The notes below the pieces were generated by a model. That model was not told the origin of the DNA, did not search any database, and saw nothing but the letters and a program-made list of their open reading frames with translations. 35,061 nt of DNA, taken from contig NZ_JANQDH010000056.1 in NCBI RefSeq assembly GCF_029891735.1, forward strand, positions 1 through 35,061, given 5' to 3'. Every line of letters begins with the position of its first letter. Position 1 is the stretch's first letter. This document shows positions 7,826 through 17,389 of the stretch, piece by piece. The DNA comes from Chrysosporum bergii ANA360D (GTDB lineage: Bacteria; Cyanobacteriota; Cyanobacteriia; Cyanobacteriales; Nostocaceae). A program made the position numbers and the translations under genes.

Positions 7826-9940
7826 TCAGGTTTCTAAATTTTGGTGAGAGAATTTTTTTTGGATAGTTGTACTTTGTTCGCCATTGGCTGCTGTGGCTGT
7901 GATCATGTAGTCAATGGAGTTGGTTGAGAAGGGAAGACGCAGGTGAAAAGTTCCATCTGGTTTAATGTTGATTGGCTTACCAGAAATATTGACTGTTGCA
8001 CCTGGTTCTGTAGAACCGTGGATGATTAGTTCTGTATCAGTGAGAAACCAAAAATCTGTTTGGGGACGGCTGAAAACACAAATTTTTTCTGAACGAAGGA
8101 ACATTTGCCAAAAATTGTCCTGGGTAAAATAACCAATTTCGGCTATGTATTCACGATTAACTGCGGGAATGGCGATGTAGCGATCGCGGATGATTTCGTC
8201 ACATTCGTACTGCTGTACACATTTGGAGGTTTGACGATTCTGGTCTAAACCTGTGACATCATACAAGCGCAGATAGAGTTGGGAGATGTTTTTATTTTGC
8301 AGTGTTTGTTCGTCGGTTGTGGAAATGTACCAAGCTGCATAAGCCCATTTGGGAGTCCGGGATTTGAGGATTATTTCACTTTGATTAGATTGTGTAGCTG
8401 TAACTTTGCTGTCTGTTGTTAGTTGGTTTTCCTCTATGGTATCTGTTAAGGGTGTGCCAAAGATGCGGACCTTCGGGGAACAGGCAATACTGACCCAGCG
8501 ATCGCCTGGATTCACATAACCTATTGCAGCCAAATAATCCTTATTACTGCGGGGAATGGAGATATATTTCTTGTTTCTCCCAGACTCTATTTGATACTGC
8601 TGTACTAATTCTGGAGTTTCATAACTCAAGTCTAAATCTGTCACGTCATATAGCCGTAATTCTAAATCCAAGATGCCATTAGTTGCTAATGTTTGCTGAC
8701 AAGTTTCATCAATGTACCAGTTTGCACAAGCCCATTCTGAATTGCACGGATGGAGGATGATGTTTCTTTCTCCATCTATGTTAAATAATGGTTCTGGTGT
8801 GGGGTCTTCTACTGGTGTATTAAAGACACGAACCCTAGGGGAACGGGCAATACTGACCCAGCGATCGCTTTGACTGATATAACCGATTGCGGCGATATAA
8901 TCGCTACTGGTGCGGGGGATGGGGATATATTTCTCTTCTCTGTTTGATTCTAGTTGATATTGCTTAACTAACTGGGGTCTTTCATAACTCAGGTCTAAGT
9001 CTGTGACATCGTATAGCCGTAGTGCTAATTCACAGATGCCGTTATTTGCTAATATTTGCTGGCAGGTTTCATCAATATACCAGTTGGCATAAGCCCATTC
9101 TGAATTGCGGGGCTTGAGGACAACGCTTCTTTCTCCATCGAGATTAAATGATGGTCCTTTTGTGCTGTCCTGTAGTTGATCTTGAGATTGGGTATCTGTT
9201 TCTAAAAAAGTTGCACTATCTGCGAAAATATCTGTTTCATCCTCTGTTTCATACTTGGTGGGTTCGGCAGCGTCTGCTACTTGGTTGAATATATCTTCTT
9301 CGCTAATACCTGAGAAGGTGGTTTGTGTGTTGCTAGGGTTTTGATTTTTGCTATTTTCCCTCTCAAAATCAAATGAAAACTCCCCCTCTTTTGATGCTTC
9401 AGAGTTGCTTAAAGATAAATCTGGTAATTGGGGGTAGGGATTCACCACATTTACAGGTGCTTCTATGTCCCAGGGTGATTCCTCCTCCAATTCTTCTGAT
9501 GGGAAGTTGGGACTTGTGTCGGTGCTATCAAGAGTTTCTAGATTGGGCAATTCTGGTTTGAAATCGCCCTGCGGGTTGGCGGCTGGTAGTTTTTCTTCTA
9601 AAACAATCTCATTTTCTACATCAGTGGGGTTAGCATCTGAACTGGGATTTGTAGCTTTAATTGCCCATAGAGATGATTTAACAATCCAGATTAGTAGTAG
9701 AATCAGAATAGATACAGGTAACAAAAGCCACCACCAAGGTATTTGCCCCAGATTATTCTCTGGAGGCTGTTGTTGGACTGGTTCTGTCTGAGTGAATTGG
9801 GAGGGTGGGGAAGATTCAGTGGCAGACTGTGCCAGCACTGGTGTCCGGACGAACAAATCTGCTGCCATGGGGGTTGTAGCTAAGGACAGCAATAAGCCCA
9901 GGCTGAATATTGCACTTTCTTTTTTTTGTTGTTGCCACAT
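7826..9940 (-). CDS. Membrane-anchored protein with three DUF4912 repeats
   Basis: 704 residues. The N-terminus has a signal-like hydrophobic segment (about 11-28) and a strong membrane helix at about 68-90 (PWWWLLLPVSILILLLIWIV). Residues about 95-265 are a low-complexity acidic, Asp/Glu/Ser/Pro-rich linker. Three homologous units follow at about 271-377, 391-496 and 522-627, each with the pattern WAYANWYI...LRLYDVTDLD...YIPIPR...YIAAIGY...WVSIARSP, matching the DUF4912 family. Units 1 and 2 are much closer to each other than to unit 3. The C-terminal 75 residues (GSTEPGATVNISGKPI) resemble a bacterial Ig-like or carbohydrate-binding beta-sandwich. The family's biochemical function is not known to me. 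Start ATG 9938-9940 has AAAGAG upstream. It is convergent with msrB. Confidence 0.82.
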   Translation of the reverse strand: MWQQQKKESAIFSLGLLLSLATTPMAADLFVRTPVLAQSATESSPPSQFTQTEPVQQQPPENNLGQIPWWWLLLPVSILILLLIWIVKSSLWAIKATNPSSDANPTDVENEIVLEEKLPAANPQGDFKPELPNLETLDSTDTSPNFPSEELEEESPWDIEAPVNVVNPYPQLPDLSLSNSEASKEGEFSFDFERENSKNQNPSNTQTTFSGISEEDIFNQVADAAEPTKYETEDETDIFADSATFLETDTQSQDQLQDSTKGPSFNLDGERSVVLKPRNSEWAYANWYIDETCQQILANNGICELALRLYDVTDLDLSYERPQLVKQYQLESNREEKYIPIPRTSSDYIAAIGYISQSDRWVSIARSPRVRVFNTPVEDPTPEPLFNIDGERNIILHPCNSEWACANWYIDETCQQTLATNGILDLELRLYDVTDLDLSYETPELVQQYQIESGRNKKYISIPRSNKDYLAAIGYVNPGDRWVSIACSPKVRIFGTPLTDTIEENQLTTDSKVTATQSNQSEIILKSRTPKWAYAAWYISTTDEQTLQNKNISQLYLRLYDVTGLDQNRQTSKCVQQYECDEIIRDRYIAIPAVNREYIAEIGYFTQDNFWQMFLRSEKICVFSRPQTDFWFLTDTELIIHGSTEPGATVNISGKPINIKPDGTFHLRLPFSTNSIDYMITATAANGEQSTTIQKKFSHQNLET

Positions 9941-10127
9941 AATGCTCTTTATCTGGGTACAGAAAGCTGGAGAATTGTAAGTTGTATTTGTTTTGCAGAA
10001 GCAGATGTATTGATTATATATCTGGTATTAAGTTTATTCCAATTTTCTATCTACAAGGGGGGATGTCACTCGCAATAGGGAAAGTTACCAGTTAGTATGG
10101 TATTTGATGTAGGTACTTTACACCCCT

Positions 10128-10160
10128 AGCGGCCAAGATGTCCGCAATACAGGATTTTTA
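10128..10160 (+). repeat. Dispersed small palindromic repeat
   Basis: AGCGGCCAAGATGTCCGCAA then TACAGGATTTTTA matches the consensus GCGGGCAAGATGCCCGC-ACTAC-AAGATTTTT with a few changes. It lies in the 248-base gap between the start of the DUF4912 gene and the end of the GT-C-like gene. I saw no other feature in that gap. Confidence 0.55.
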
Positions 10161-10188
10161 TACCACGCCAACGGATTCGGTGAATTGT

Positions 10189-11745
10189 TCATGAATTGTT
10201 TACCCAATACAGATAATATTTTTCATCATTTACCCAAGCATTCTCAAAACTTTTGATGGGAATAATGTTTAAGTTTGGTTTTAAGTGTTGGTGATTTATT
10301 TTGAGTTGTTTATTTAAAATAAGCAAAATTTTACTGTTGTCTCCTTGCTTGGTTAACAAATCAGTAGTTTGTGTTAGTATTTCCCCTTGTTCTTGCTCTT
10401 GGCGACCTGCTTTAAAAAGTGTAAAACTGCCCATTTCTTGCCGTTCAGGATAGTAAAATTGTCGCTGGAGATAACCGGATAGTGCCGCCATGTTGGCATC
10501 TCTACTGGCGACAATGAATTGATTATTTAATTCAGATTTTTGAATATAATTAGCAGTTGCCCTACTAGCTGAAAGTGGTATAATTAAATCTTTGGTAAAG
10601 CTGCCTATTCCACCGATGAACTGCACATACAGAATAATCATCAAGGCTATGTGTTGCCATTTTTCCATTAGTTTAGTGCTTTTGTTCTTGAGAGATAAAT
10701 TATGGACTAAAAAATTAGATTCTTCATAGTAACTTCCCAGCCATAACCCGGCTATTAAAACTAAATAAAAATGTCCAAAATGTCTAGGTGAGCCTGGGAA
10801 TCTTAAGTATGTAAATGATAAAATTATAGTATTAGCTATGATGTAGAAAAATAAAGCAATTGGCTTTTTAGATAATTTAATTATAGTTAATGTAGCAACA
10901 AATACAGCTATTAAACTACAAGCAATTAAATCTAACCATCTTTTGTGTGTGGGAATAATCAAAAAATAACTGCCGAATAATCTCCCTATACTCCTGAGTA
11001 AATGACGTAGATCTAGTTCCTTGACCCAGCCATTATTTAACCCACCATGTAGATAACTGTCTTCTGGGGGACTAATAATGTAAACTGATAAAAGTAAGGC
11101 AGATAGAATAATTGCTATACTGACAAATAAATCATATTTTTGGCTGTGAGTAAAATACTGGTAGCGCTGTTGACTATCGCAGCATAATTCCACTAATAAA
11201 GTTAAGCATACAGCAAAGGATATAAATAAGGCGTAAGCACTACTGTTAGCGAGCAAACCTAATAAGATGGCTAGGTAAATATAGGTTTTTTTTCTAGATG
11301 GAAAAATTGTACAAATTGCAGATATAAATAGCAGACTAAAGGCATAGTTACGGGAAATGAGGAGATATTCATGAAAGGGGAAAAAACCAAAGGTAAATAA
11401 AAATTTTTGTCGATAGGTAAAGGGACTATATAAACAAAATAAGCTGACAGCACCAATTGCAATAGTTAAATGAAAAAGCTGCATAATGACGGGATTTTGA
11501 CTAATTCTTTGCAGAATTGCCAGACAAAAATACCACAGTACGGGGTGTCCTTCATAATGAATATTGGCAATTAAATCTGCCAAAGATTGACTATCTCTGA
11601 CAATTAGCCAGGGGTTTAGTTCGTCTCGCCACATGGAATGGTTGAGAATACCGATGAAACCGAGGGAAGAAAAAATGATGATTATCAACCAAGGTGATGG
11701 ATCAGCAAGTCTGGAGATGTGAGTAATGGCTTTTTTGATTAGCAT
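10189..11745 (-). CDS. Multi-spanning membrane protein, GT-C glycosyltransferase-like
   Basis: 518 residues with roughly ten or more hydrophobic helices. The first helix (about 18-35, WLIIIIFSSLGFIGIL) is followed by SMWRDELNPWLIV with an Asp-Glu pair (D41/E42), then YEGHPVLWY. An acidic motif in the first extracytoplasmic loop is characteristic of GT-C glycosyltransferases of the PMT/GT39 and ArnT type, which use lipid-linked sugar donors. The C-terminal 130 residues form a soluble domain (TANYIQKSELNNQFIVASRD...). By analogy it may transfer a sugar to a lipid or protein outside the cytoplasmic membrane; the substrate cannot be read from the sequence. No sugar-biosynthesis genes adjoin it. 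Start ATG 11743-11745 was chosen as the first Met of the open frame. Confidence 0.68.
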   Translation of the reverse strand: MLIKKAITHISRLADPSPWLIIIIFSSLGFIGILNHSMWRDELNPWLIVRDSQSLADLIANIHYEGHPVLWYFCLAILQRISQNPVIMQLFHLTIAIGAVSLFCLYSPFTYRQKFLFTFGFFPFHEYLLISRNYAFSLLFISAICTIFPSRKKTYIYLAILLGLLANSSAYALFISFAVCLTLLVELCCDSQQRYQYFTHSQKYDLFVSIAIILSALLLSVYIISPPEDSYLHGGLNNGWVKELDLRHLLRSIGRLFGSYFLIIPTHKRWLDLIACSLIAVFVATLTIIKLSKKPIALFFYIIANTIILSFTYLRFPGSPRHFGHFYLVLIAGLWLGSYYEESNFLVHNLSLKNKSTKLMEKWQHIALMIILYVQFIGGIGSFTKDLIIPLSASRATANYIQKSELNNQFIVASRDANMAALSGYLQRQFYYPERQEMGSFTLFKAGRQEQEQGEILTQTTDLLTKQGDNSKILLILNKQLKINHQHLKPNLNIIPIKSFENAWVNDEKYYLYWVNNS

Positions 11746-11792
11746 TGTGATTTTAGAGTATGGGAAGTAGGTTTATGATTCTGTTGTAAGAA

Positions 11793-11926
11793 TAGCATTT
11801 CTTAAACACATGAGATACACATTTAAATGATAAAGGTCTTGTTTTGCTATGATCTGGTTCCCCTAATGATGTACCTCACTTCGGCAAAATTTTGTCTTCT
11901 AGCATTTCTTAAAAACATTAAGATAC
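11793..11926. promoter_or_regulatory. Two imperfect direct repeats upstream of the DUF6918-like gene
   Basis: TAGCATTTCTTAAACACATG (from 11793) and TAGCATTTCTTAAAAACATT (from 11900) are near-identical, and both continue with an A/G-rich stretch into GATACA. They are 107 bases apart, between the start of the minus-strand GT-C-like gene and the start of the plus-strand gene at 12024. Each contains AAGATAC or GAGATAC, which could serve as a -10 element. A promoter or regulator-binding role is inference. Confidence 0.3.
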
Positions 11927-12023
11927 AGTTGAGTGAGATTCCGGGTTTGCTCTAAAATCAAACGGACATGATATAAGCTACTATGACTGGCTATCCATTG
12001 TGTTGATTTTGAGGAAGAATAAA

Positions 12024-12461
12024 ATGGGATTAAGTGAACAGCTGTTAAGTCCAAATAAAAAGGCCATGGTTGTAGATGATTGCTGCAAAATGATTGACCA
12101 GCAGCTGGCTTCTAAATCCGGTGTTAGTGGTATGGCCTTAAAGACTGCTTTTACAGCTTTAAAGGGAGTAAAACCCGGATACATCCCCTACATTGTGGAG
12201 CAGTTGCTACCCCAGTTTTTAACAGCCATTGACCCTTTGTGGAATGAGGGTATGGAAAAGGGCGATCCTGCGGCTCATCTCATCGCTAGTCGTTCGCAAA
12301 CAGCAGATGCTATGCTGGGTATTACTGATGCTAGGGTTCAGCACACTAAGCGCCAAATCATTAAAGGAACTTATGAAAAATTCCGTGGTTCGGCTAAGAA
12401 ACACGTGGAGGAAGCAGTGCCGGATTTAGTTAATATAGTGGATAAGTATACTAAGGTGTAG
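12024..12461 (+). CDS. DUF6918-like conserved protein
   Basis: 145 residues from ATG 12024, preceded by GAGGAAG at good Shine-Dalgarno spacing. An in-frame GTG at 12000 would add eight residues but has no better ribosome site. The protein (GLSEQLLSPNKKAMVVDDCC...IDQQLASKSGVSG...GYIPYIVEQLLPQFLTAIDPLW) is helical, cytosolic, and resembles a conserved bacterial family I associate with DUF6918. That number is from memory. The family has no established activity, and no catalytic motif is evident. It lies about 100 bases upstream of glyS in the same direction and may share its transcript. Confidence 0.75.
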   Translation: MGLSEQLLSPNKKAMVVDDCCKMIDQQLASKSGVSGMALKTAFTALKGVKPGYIPYIVEQLLPQFLTAIDPLWNEGMEKGDPAAHLIASRSQTADAMLGITDARVQHTKRQIIKGTYEKFRGSAKKHVEEAVPDLVNIVDKYTKV

Positions 12462-12562
12462 TTGGAAAACCACGGGGTTTGGTTTAAATATCTCCAGGGA
12501 ATAGTGTACCCTATTCCCTAGATAATATAGTAATGCAATTATTAGAGTTACCACGTTTTCCT

Positions 12563-14713
12563 ATGACTGCTTTTTTATTAGAAGTTGGTACAGAAGAACT
12601 ACCTGCCGGCTTTCTGGGTGATGCTATGTTACAATGGCGATCGCACATCCCCAAAACTCTACAAGCCAATGGTATCATGGGGGCATCGGTGCAGGTTTAT
12701 GGTACTCCCCGGCGTTTGGCGGTACTCATTACAGGTCTACCGTCCCAGCAACCAGACCGAGAAGAGGAGGTCAAGGGTCCACCGGCTACCGCTGCTTTTA
12801 GGGATGGTCAACCTACACCAGCAGCTACAGGTTTTGCTAAAAAGCAAGGTGTGGATATGGCCGCTTTGGAGGTTCGCCCCACGGAGAAAGGGGATTTTGT
12901 CTTTGTCAAGAAAATTATTCCCGGCCGACCGGTGGGGGATATTTTAACTGATTTGGTGGGTGAATGGATTGCTAGTCTAGAGGGTAAGCGGTTAATGCGC
13001 TGGGGTGATGGGGATATGAAGTTTTCTCGCCCTATTCGCTCTCTTGTGGCTTTGTTGGATGATCAGGTTTTGCCTATTGAGTTGGTGAATGGTTCTGAGA
13101 TAATTACTAGCGATCGCATTTCCCATGGTCATCGTGTGTTACATCCCCAACCTGTGATTATTCCTCAAGCTGGGGACTATGTTAAAACTTTGCGTTCTGC
13201 TGGTGTTATTGTTGACCAGGAAGAAAGGTCAAATATGATTCAACAGCAGGTAGAAGCAGCAGCGGAAGAAGCAGGGGGAATCACGGTATTTTACCCGGAT
13301 TTGTTGGCAGAAATTACCAATCTAGTGGAATTTCCCTCGGCGGTGGTGGGTAAGTTTGAACCGGAATTTTTGCAGTTACCCACTGAGGTAATTACAGAAG
13401 TGATGGTCACCCACCAGCGTTATTTTCCTGTATTGCCGGCGGCTGAGAGTCAGGAGTTATTGCCTAAGTTTATCACTGTTTCCAATGGTGACCCCCAGAA
13501 ATCGGATCTGATCGCCGTGGGGAATGAGCGGGTAATTCGGGCTAGGTTGGCTGATGGGCAATTTTTCTACAAGGCTGACTTAGCTAAACCTTTGGAAGGT
13601 TATTTACCTCAATTAGAAACAGTTACTTTTCAGGAAGAACTAGGCTCAGTCCGTGTTAAGGTGGATAGAATAGTTGCTATTGCTGATTACATTAGCGGGC
13701 AATTACGGTTACAGCCTAGTCAGTCCGAAAAGATCCAACGGGCGGCTTTGTTGTGTAAAGCTGATTTAGTAAGTCAAATGGTGTATGAGTTTCCCGAACT
13801 GCAAGGCATTATGGGGGAAAAATATGCTTTGGCTAGTGGGGAAGATGTGGAAGTAGCTAAGGCAATTGTTGAACACTATTTACCCACAGGTGCGGGCGAT
13901 GTTTTACCAGGAACTCTCACAGGTCAAATTGTAGGTTTAGCAGATAGATTAGATACTTTAGTCAGTATTTTTGGACTGGGTTTAATTCCTACAGGTTCTT
14001 CTGATCCCTTTGCTTTGCGTCGTGCTGCTAATGCGGTAATTAATATTACTTGGTTTGCTAATTTGCCTATTAACTTAGCGGAGTTATTAAGCCAAATAGC
14101 GGGGGATTTTGCCATTAAGTACCACAAACAACCAGATAAATTAATTGCAGCTTTGCAAGAGTTTTTTTTACAACGTATCCGCACTTTACTACAAGATGAA
14201 CAGCATATAGACTATGATCTAGTAAACGCAGTTTTGGGAGAAAATGACCCAGAATATACGGAACGGGCATTACAAGACTTGCTGGATGTACGCGATCGCG
14301 CCTTATATTTACAACAAATCCGCCAAGATGGTACTTTAGATAAAATCTATGAAACTGTCAACCGTTCTACCAGGCTAGCAGGCCAAGGTGACTTAGATTT
14401 CCAGCAGTTGGAACCCACTGGTTTGATTCAGCCCCAATTATTTGCCAAATCTTCTGAGCAGGCATTTTACAACGCCCTCCTAGAATTAGTACCCCAAACT
14501 CAACAAGCACAGCAAACACGCAGTTATCAATTATTGATAGCAGCTTTAGCAAAAATCGCTCCCACGGTGGCTAACTTCTTTGATGGTGAAGATAGCGTTT
14601 TAGTTATGGACCCTAATGCTGAAATCAAACGCAATCGGCTATCCTTACTAGGATTACTGCGAAATCATGCCCGTGTCCTCGCTGATTTTGGTGCTATTGT
14701 CAAAAATTTGTAA
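12563..14713 (+). CDS. glyS: Glycine--tRNA ligase beta subunit
   Basis: 716 residues of the beta chain of the bacterial alpha2-beta2 glycyl-tRNA synthetase, which charges tRNA-Gly together with GlyQ. Diagnostic segments are [14 protein letters not shown] at the N-terminus, [42 protein letters not shown], and [12 protein letters not shown] at about residues 481-492. The C-terminal part ([14 protein letters not shown]) is the anticodon-binding DALR-like region. I chose ATG 12563 because family members begin directly at this [15 protein letters not shown] motif; ATG 12533 would add ten unrelated residues. The alpha-subunit gene glyQ is not in the window, as is usual for cyanobacteria, where the two genes are often separate. 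Length and motifs indicate an intact gene. Confidence 0.95.
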   Translation: MTAFLLEVGTEELPAGFLGDAMLQWRSHIPKTLQANGIMGASVQVYGTPRRLAVLITGLPSQQPDREEEVKGPPATAAFRDGQPTPAATGFAKKQGVDMAALEVRPTEKGDFVFVKKIIPGRPVGDILTDLVGEWIASLEGKRLMRWGDGDMKFSRPIRSLVALLDDQVLPIELVNGSEIITSDRISHGHRVLHPQPVIIPQAGDYVKTLRSAGVIVDQEERSNMIQQQVEAAAEEAGGITVFYPDLLAEITNLVEFPSAVVGKFEPEFLQLPTEVITEVMVTHQRYFPVLPAAESQELLPKFITVSNGDPQKSDLIAVGNERVIRARLADGQFFYKADLAKPLEGYLPQLETVTFQEELGSVRVKVDRIVAIADYISGQLRLQPSQSEKIQRAALLCKADLVSQMVYEFPELQGIMGEKYALASGEDVEVAKAIVEHYLPTGAGDVLPGTLTGQIVGLADRLDTLVSIFGLGLIPTGSSDPFALRRAANAVINITWFANLPINLAELLSQIAGDFAIKYHKQPDKLIAALQEFFLQRIRTLLQDEQHIDYDLVNAVLGENDPEYTERALQDLLDVRDRALYLQQIRQDGTLDKIYETVNRSTRLAGQGDLDFQQLEPTGLIQPQLFAKSSEQAFYNALLELVPQTQQAQQTRSYQLLIAALAKIAPTVANFFDGEDSVLVMDPNAEIKRNRLSLLGLLRNHARVLADFGAIVKNL

Positions 14714-14797
14714 ATTAGTAGCACAAATCAGAGGTGTAATTCTAGTTAAGAAGCGATATGATGATGACTGCTTAACCAGGGAAATCTGCTAGAGTCT

Positions 14798-16168
14798 ATG
14801 CCTAAAGCTTCAGTAATTGGATTGGGAAAGTCCGGTGTTGCTGCGGCGAGATTGTTGAAACGGCAAGGTTGGGAGGTAGTGTTAAGTGATAGTAACACCT
14901 CCCCTAGCCTCCGGATACAACAAGAAAAACTCGCAGCCGAGGAAATCACAGTTAAATTAGGGCATTCCCTTGATTTACAGAGTGATTTGTGTGATAGAAT
15001 TATTGCTAGTCCTGGAGTACCTTGGGATATTCCCGTATTAGTTAAAGCGCGGGAATTAGGCATTGAAACCATCGGCGAAATGGAACTGGCTTGGCGACAC
15101 TTGCAAGCTTCTCCTTGGGTAGGGATTACCGGCACTAACGGCAAAACTACCACTACAGCCTTAGTTGCGGCAATTTTTCAAACTGCCGGGTTTAATGCTC
15201 CTGCCTGTGGTAATATTGGCTATGCCGCTTGTGAAGTGGCATTGTCACCCACACCTCCTGATTGGGTAATCGCAGAAGTTAGCAGCTATCAAGTAGAATC
15301 TTCTGTTAGTCTTGCTCCCCGCATCGGCATTTGGACGACCTTTACCCCAGACCATTTGGCAAGGCACAAAACCTTAGAGAACTATTACAACATCAAAGCC
15401 AAATTATTACGTCATTCCCACCTCCAGGTATTTAATGGAGATGACCCCTATTTAAATAATATTGGTAAAATTCATTGGCCTGATGCCTATTGGACAAGTG
15501 TTAAAGGTAAGGATTTTTTAGTCAGTCAGCAAGGGTTTTATATTGAGGATGGCTGGGTGGTGGAAAAATTACAGCCAAGTTCACAACCGGAAAAAATTAT
15601 CTTAGCTTCTGCTTTGCCAATGGTGGGAGAACATAACCGCCAAAATCTGTTAATGGCTGTGGCTGCTGGGCGGTTAGCAGGAATTGACCCCCATGCTATT
15701 GATACCGCCATGAGGAATTTTTCTGGAGTTCCCCATCGTTTAGAACACATTTGTACTTGGCAAGGTATTGACTTTATTAACGACAGCAAAGCCACTAACT
15801 ATGATGCGGCCGAAGTGGGGTTAAATTCCGTACCCAGTCCAGCGATTTTGATTGCAGGTGGAGAAGCAAAACCGGGTGATGACACTGCTTGGTTAGCCAA
15901 AATTAAAGCCAAAGCAGCCGCAGTATTGTTAATTGGTAGCGCTGCACAGGCATTTGCTCAACGTCTGCAAGCAGTGGGTTATACTAACTACCAAATTGTA
16001 GAAACTATGGACAAAGCGGTTTCTCGGTCCATAGAATTAGCTAAACAGCATCAAGCAAATGTGGTATTGTTGTCTCCTGCTTGTGCCAGTTTTGATCAGT
16101 ATGCCAATTTTGAAATGCGGGGGGAAGATTTTCGTAATTTGGTCTTAGCTTTGGTGGGGTGTGGCTAA
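14798..16168 (+). CDS. murD: UDP-N-acetylmuramoylalanine--D-glutamate ligase
   Basis: 456 residues. MurD adds D-glutamate to UDP-MurNAc-L-Ala using ATP in cytoplasmic peptidoglycan precursor synthesis. The N-terminal Rossmann-type UDP-binding domain begins [17 protein letters not shown]. The ATP-binding P-loop is GTNGKTTTT at about 112-120. EVSSYQ (E160) and TPDHLARH (about 183-190) are the metal and substrate motifs. NDSKATN and [21 protein letters not shown] are C-terminal domain signatures. All expected motifs are present. It follows glyS after 84 bases on the same strand; no terminator is obvious between them, so co-transcription is possible. Confidence 0.97.
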   Translation: MPKASVIGLGKSGVAAARLLKRQGWEVVLSDSNTSPSLRIQQEKLAAEEITVKLGHSLDLQSDLCDRIIASPGVPWDIPVLVKARELGIETIGEMELAWRHLQASPWVGITGTNGKTTTTALVAAIFQTAGFNAPACGNIGYAACEVALSPTPPDWVIAEVSSYQVESSVSLAPRIGIWTTFTPDHLARHKTLENYYNIKAKLLRHSHLQVFNGDDPYLNNIGKIHWPDAYWTSVKGKDFLVSQQGFYIEDGWVVEKLQPSSQPEKIILASALPMVGEHNRQNLLMAVAAGRLAGIDPHAIDTAMRNFSGVPHRLEHICTWQGIDFINDSKATNYDAAEVGLNSVPSPAILIAGGEAKPGDDTAWLAKIKAKAAAVLLIGSAAQAFAQRLQAVGYTNYQIVETMDKAVSRSIELAKQHQANVVLLSPACASFDQYANFEMRGEDFRNLVLALVGCG

Positions 16169-16266
16169 ATTTGATAACAGGGGAAAAATAAACACTTGTT
16201 CGTAGTTGGGGATTTCAGTGTCGCACGGCTCGATTTTAAGTCTAGCTTTGTGTAGGTTTTATATAG

Positions 16267-16283
16267 CAGTGATGTCTTCACTG
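16267..16283. other. Short hairpin after murD
   Basis: CAGTGA (16267-16272) and TCACTG (16278-16283) pair around a five-base loop in the gap between murD and the 46-codon gene. No T run follows directly, so a terminator role is weakly supported. Confidence 0.3.
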
Positions 16284-16365
16284 TCATCAAAATTTTGCTT
16301 AAATTATTTTGCTTTCATTGTCTAATCTCGGTAAAATCTTAACATCTACACAATCCATTATTTTC

Positions 16366-16506
16366 ATGACTGTAAAACCTCACTCAGAGCAAGAGCAATT
16401 ACAGCCCAGAGAAGAGGAAGAAAAAATCCTCTGTCCCCACTGTCAACGCACGGCAAACAATGGTATTAAGTGTAAGGGAATTTGTGTTGCTGATAGCGAA
16501 TATTAA
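16366..16506 (+). CDS. Small four-cysteine protein (putative zinc ribbon), 46 residues
   Basis: The open frame extends further upstream, but ATG 16366 (MTVKPHSEQ) gives the compact soluble product; the upstream extension reads as non-coding A/T-rich sequence. The protein has a Glu/Gln-rich N-terminal half and a C-terminal half with C23-x2-C26 (CPHC) and C36-x3-C40 (CKGIC), ending VADSEY. Two cysteine pairs in this arrangement suggest binding of one zinc ion. I recognise the pattern (CPHCQRTA, NGIKCKGIC) as that of a small conserved cyanobacterial protein without assigned function. Too short for many annotation pipelines. Confidence 0.65.
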   Translation: MTVKPHSEQEQLQPREEEEKILCPHCQRTANNGIKCKGICVADSEY

Positions 16507-16507
16507 G

Positions 16508-16530
16508 TAGTGCGGGCATCTTGCCCGCGT
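16508..16530 (-). repeat. Dispersed small palindromic repeat, best-preserved palindrome
   Basis: TAGTGCGGGCATCTTGCCCGC holds the perfect arms GCGGGCA (16512-16518) and TGCCCGC (16522-16528) around a three-base loop. In reverse orientation it matches the copies at 2021, 10128 and 17390 (ACTA flank on the right). It lies two bases after the stop of the small four-cysteine gene, so it could also act as a 3' RNA structure. Confidence 0.65.
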
Positions 16531-16540
16531 TCCCTATTCC

Positions 16541-17308
16541 CTATTTTCTAGCCATTTGTAGCTCCAAGCGATGACCTGGCTGCGGTTCCATGACTTGTGT
16601 AGTCAGGTGATGGCTACTCAGTAAATTATTAAACTCCCCTACTGTTCCTTCAGTTTTTAACAACTTTGTTAACAAACCTGTAAAAATCACATCACCACCA
16701 GCAGCAGTGGGTAACATTACTTGTGGTTGTAACCACTGGGCTACTGTCAAGGCGCTATTTCTACCTTTAATAATTGGCAGGCCTAAAGGCAGAGTAACAT
16801 CAATCATGGGGGTAATTACTACATCCACTGGTGCTGACTGTTTTATTTCTGGGGAATGATTACCATGGGGTTCGTAGTACAGTTTTAACCCACTGGTTAA
16901 CTCTGTCAGCACATAACCATTTTCGACTAAGTTGTATCCCACAGTGGAACCAGGAACAGCTGTAATTTCCACTTGGTGATTTAAAGTGAAACTTTCCCCA
17001 AAACCTAAAGGCGTAATAGAACTATAGCCCAATTCCCTTACAACTTTTGCTGCTTGGGCAGAAGCCACCACAGGAATTTGTCGGTCAAGTTGCTTTAGGG
17101 TGGGTAGATGAGTATGGTCTTCTAAACCTTGAGATAGCAGAATCAAATCTATATTTTCTGGGATGGGGCGTTCTTGTGTTCGTGAACCTTTAAAGAACCA
17201 ATCTAAATTACCAAAGATCAAGGAACCAACCAACCAAGGATCTAAAAGTATGCGTTGGTTGCCCATTTCCAGCAGCCAACTATTGCTGTCTAACCAAGTT
17301 AAGTACAT
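16541..17308 (-). CDS. MBL-fold (UlaG-like) protein with altered metal motif
   Basis: 255 residues resembling the metallo-beta-lactamase-fold hydrolases of the UlaG/YycJ type: an N-terminal WLDSNSWLLEMGNQRILLDPWL strand pair, then NIDLILLSQGLEDHTHLPTL. The usual HxHxDH metal-binding motif is here SQGLEDH, with both first histidines replaced and only the Asp-His pair retained. Later candidate ligands include H148/H151 in YEPHGNHSPE, and a PTAAGGD segment near the C-terminal third. Similar degenerate MBL proteins occur widely in cyanobacteria and plastid-containing plants. Catalytic activity is therefore doubtful. Cytosolic; no signal peptide. It lies downstream of metH on the same strand with a strong hairpin between, so it is probably transcribed separately. 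Confidence 0.78.
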   Translation of the reverse strand: MYLTWLDSNSWLLEMGNQRILLDPWLVGSLIFGNLDWFFKGSRTQERPIPENIDLILLSQGLEDHTHLPTLKQLDRQIPVVASAQAAKVVRELGYSSITPLGFGESFTLNHQVEITAVPGSTVGYNLVENGYVLTELTSGLKLYYEPHGNHSPEIKQSAPVDVVITPMIDVTLPLGLPIIKGRNSALTVAQWLQPQVMLPTAAGGDVIFTGLLTKLLKTEGTVGEFNNLLSSHHLTTQVMEPQPGHRLELQMARK

Positions 17309-17389
17309 AGTCCAATTACAAATAACACCTAGCTTTATTATGAATTGGTTTGTTACATTCTCGGACTTTGGATTTTAGATTTCTTCAAG

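Noticed and set aside
9373-9980. Three overlapping plus-strand open frames opposite the acidic linker of the DUF4912 protein
   Set aside because: They are low-complexity antisense frames with no ribosome sites. The minus-strand frame has coherent signal, membrane and domain structure.
12000-12023. GTG start at 12000 for the DUF6918-like gene
   Set aside because: The ATG at 12024 has GAGGAAG at proper distance, which would lie inside the coding sequence if GTG 12000 were used.
12533-12562. ATG 12533 as the glyS start
   Set aside because: The family begins at the [15 protein letters not shown] motif encoded from 12563; the extra ten codons show no conserved sequence.
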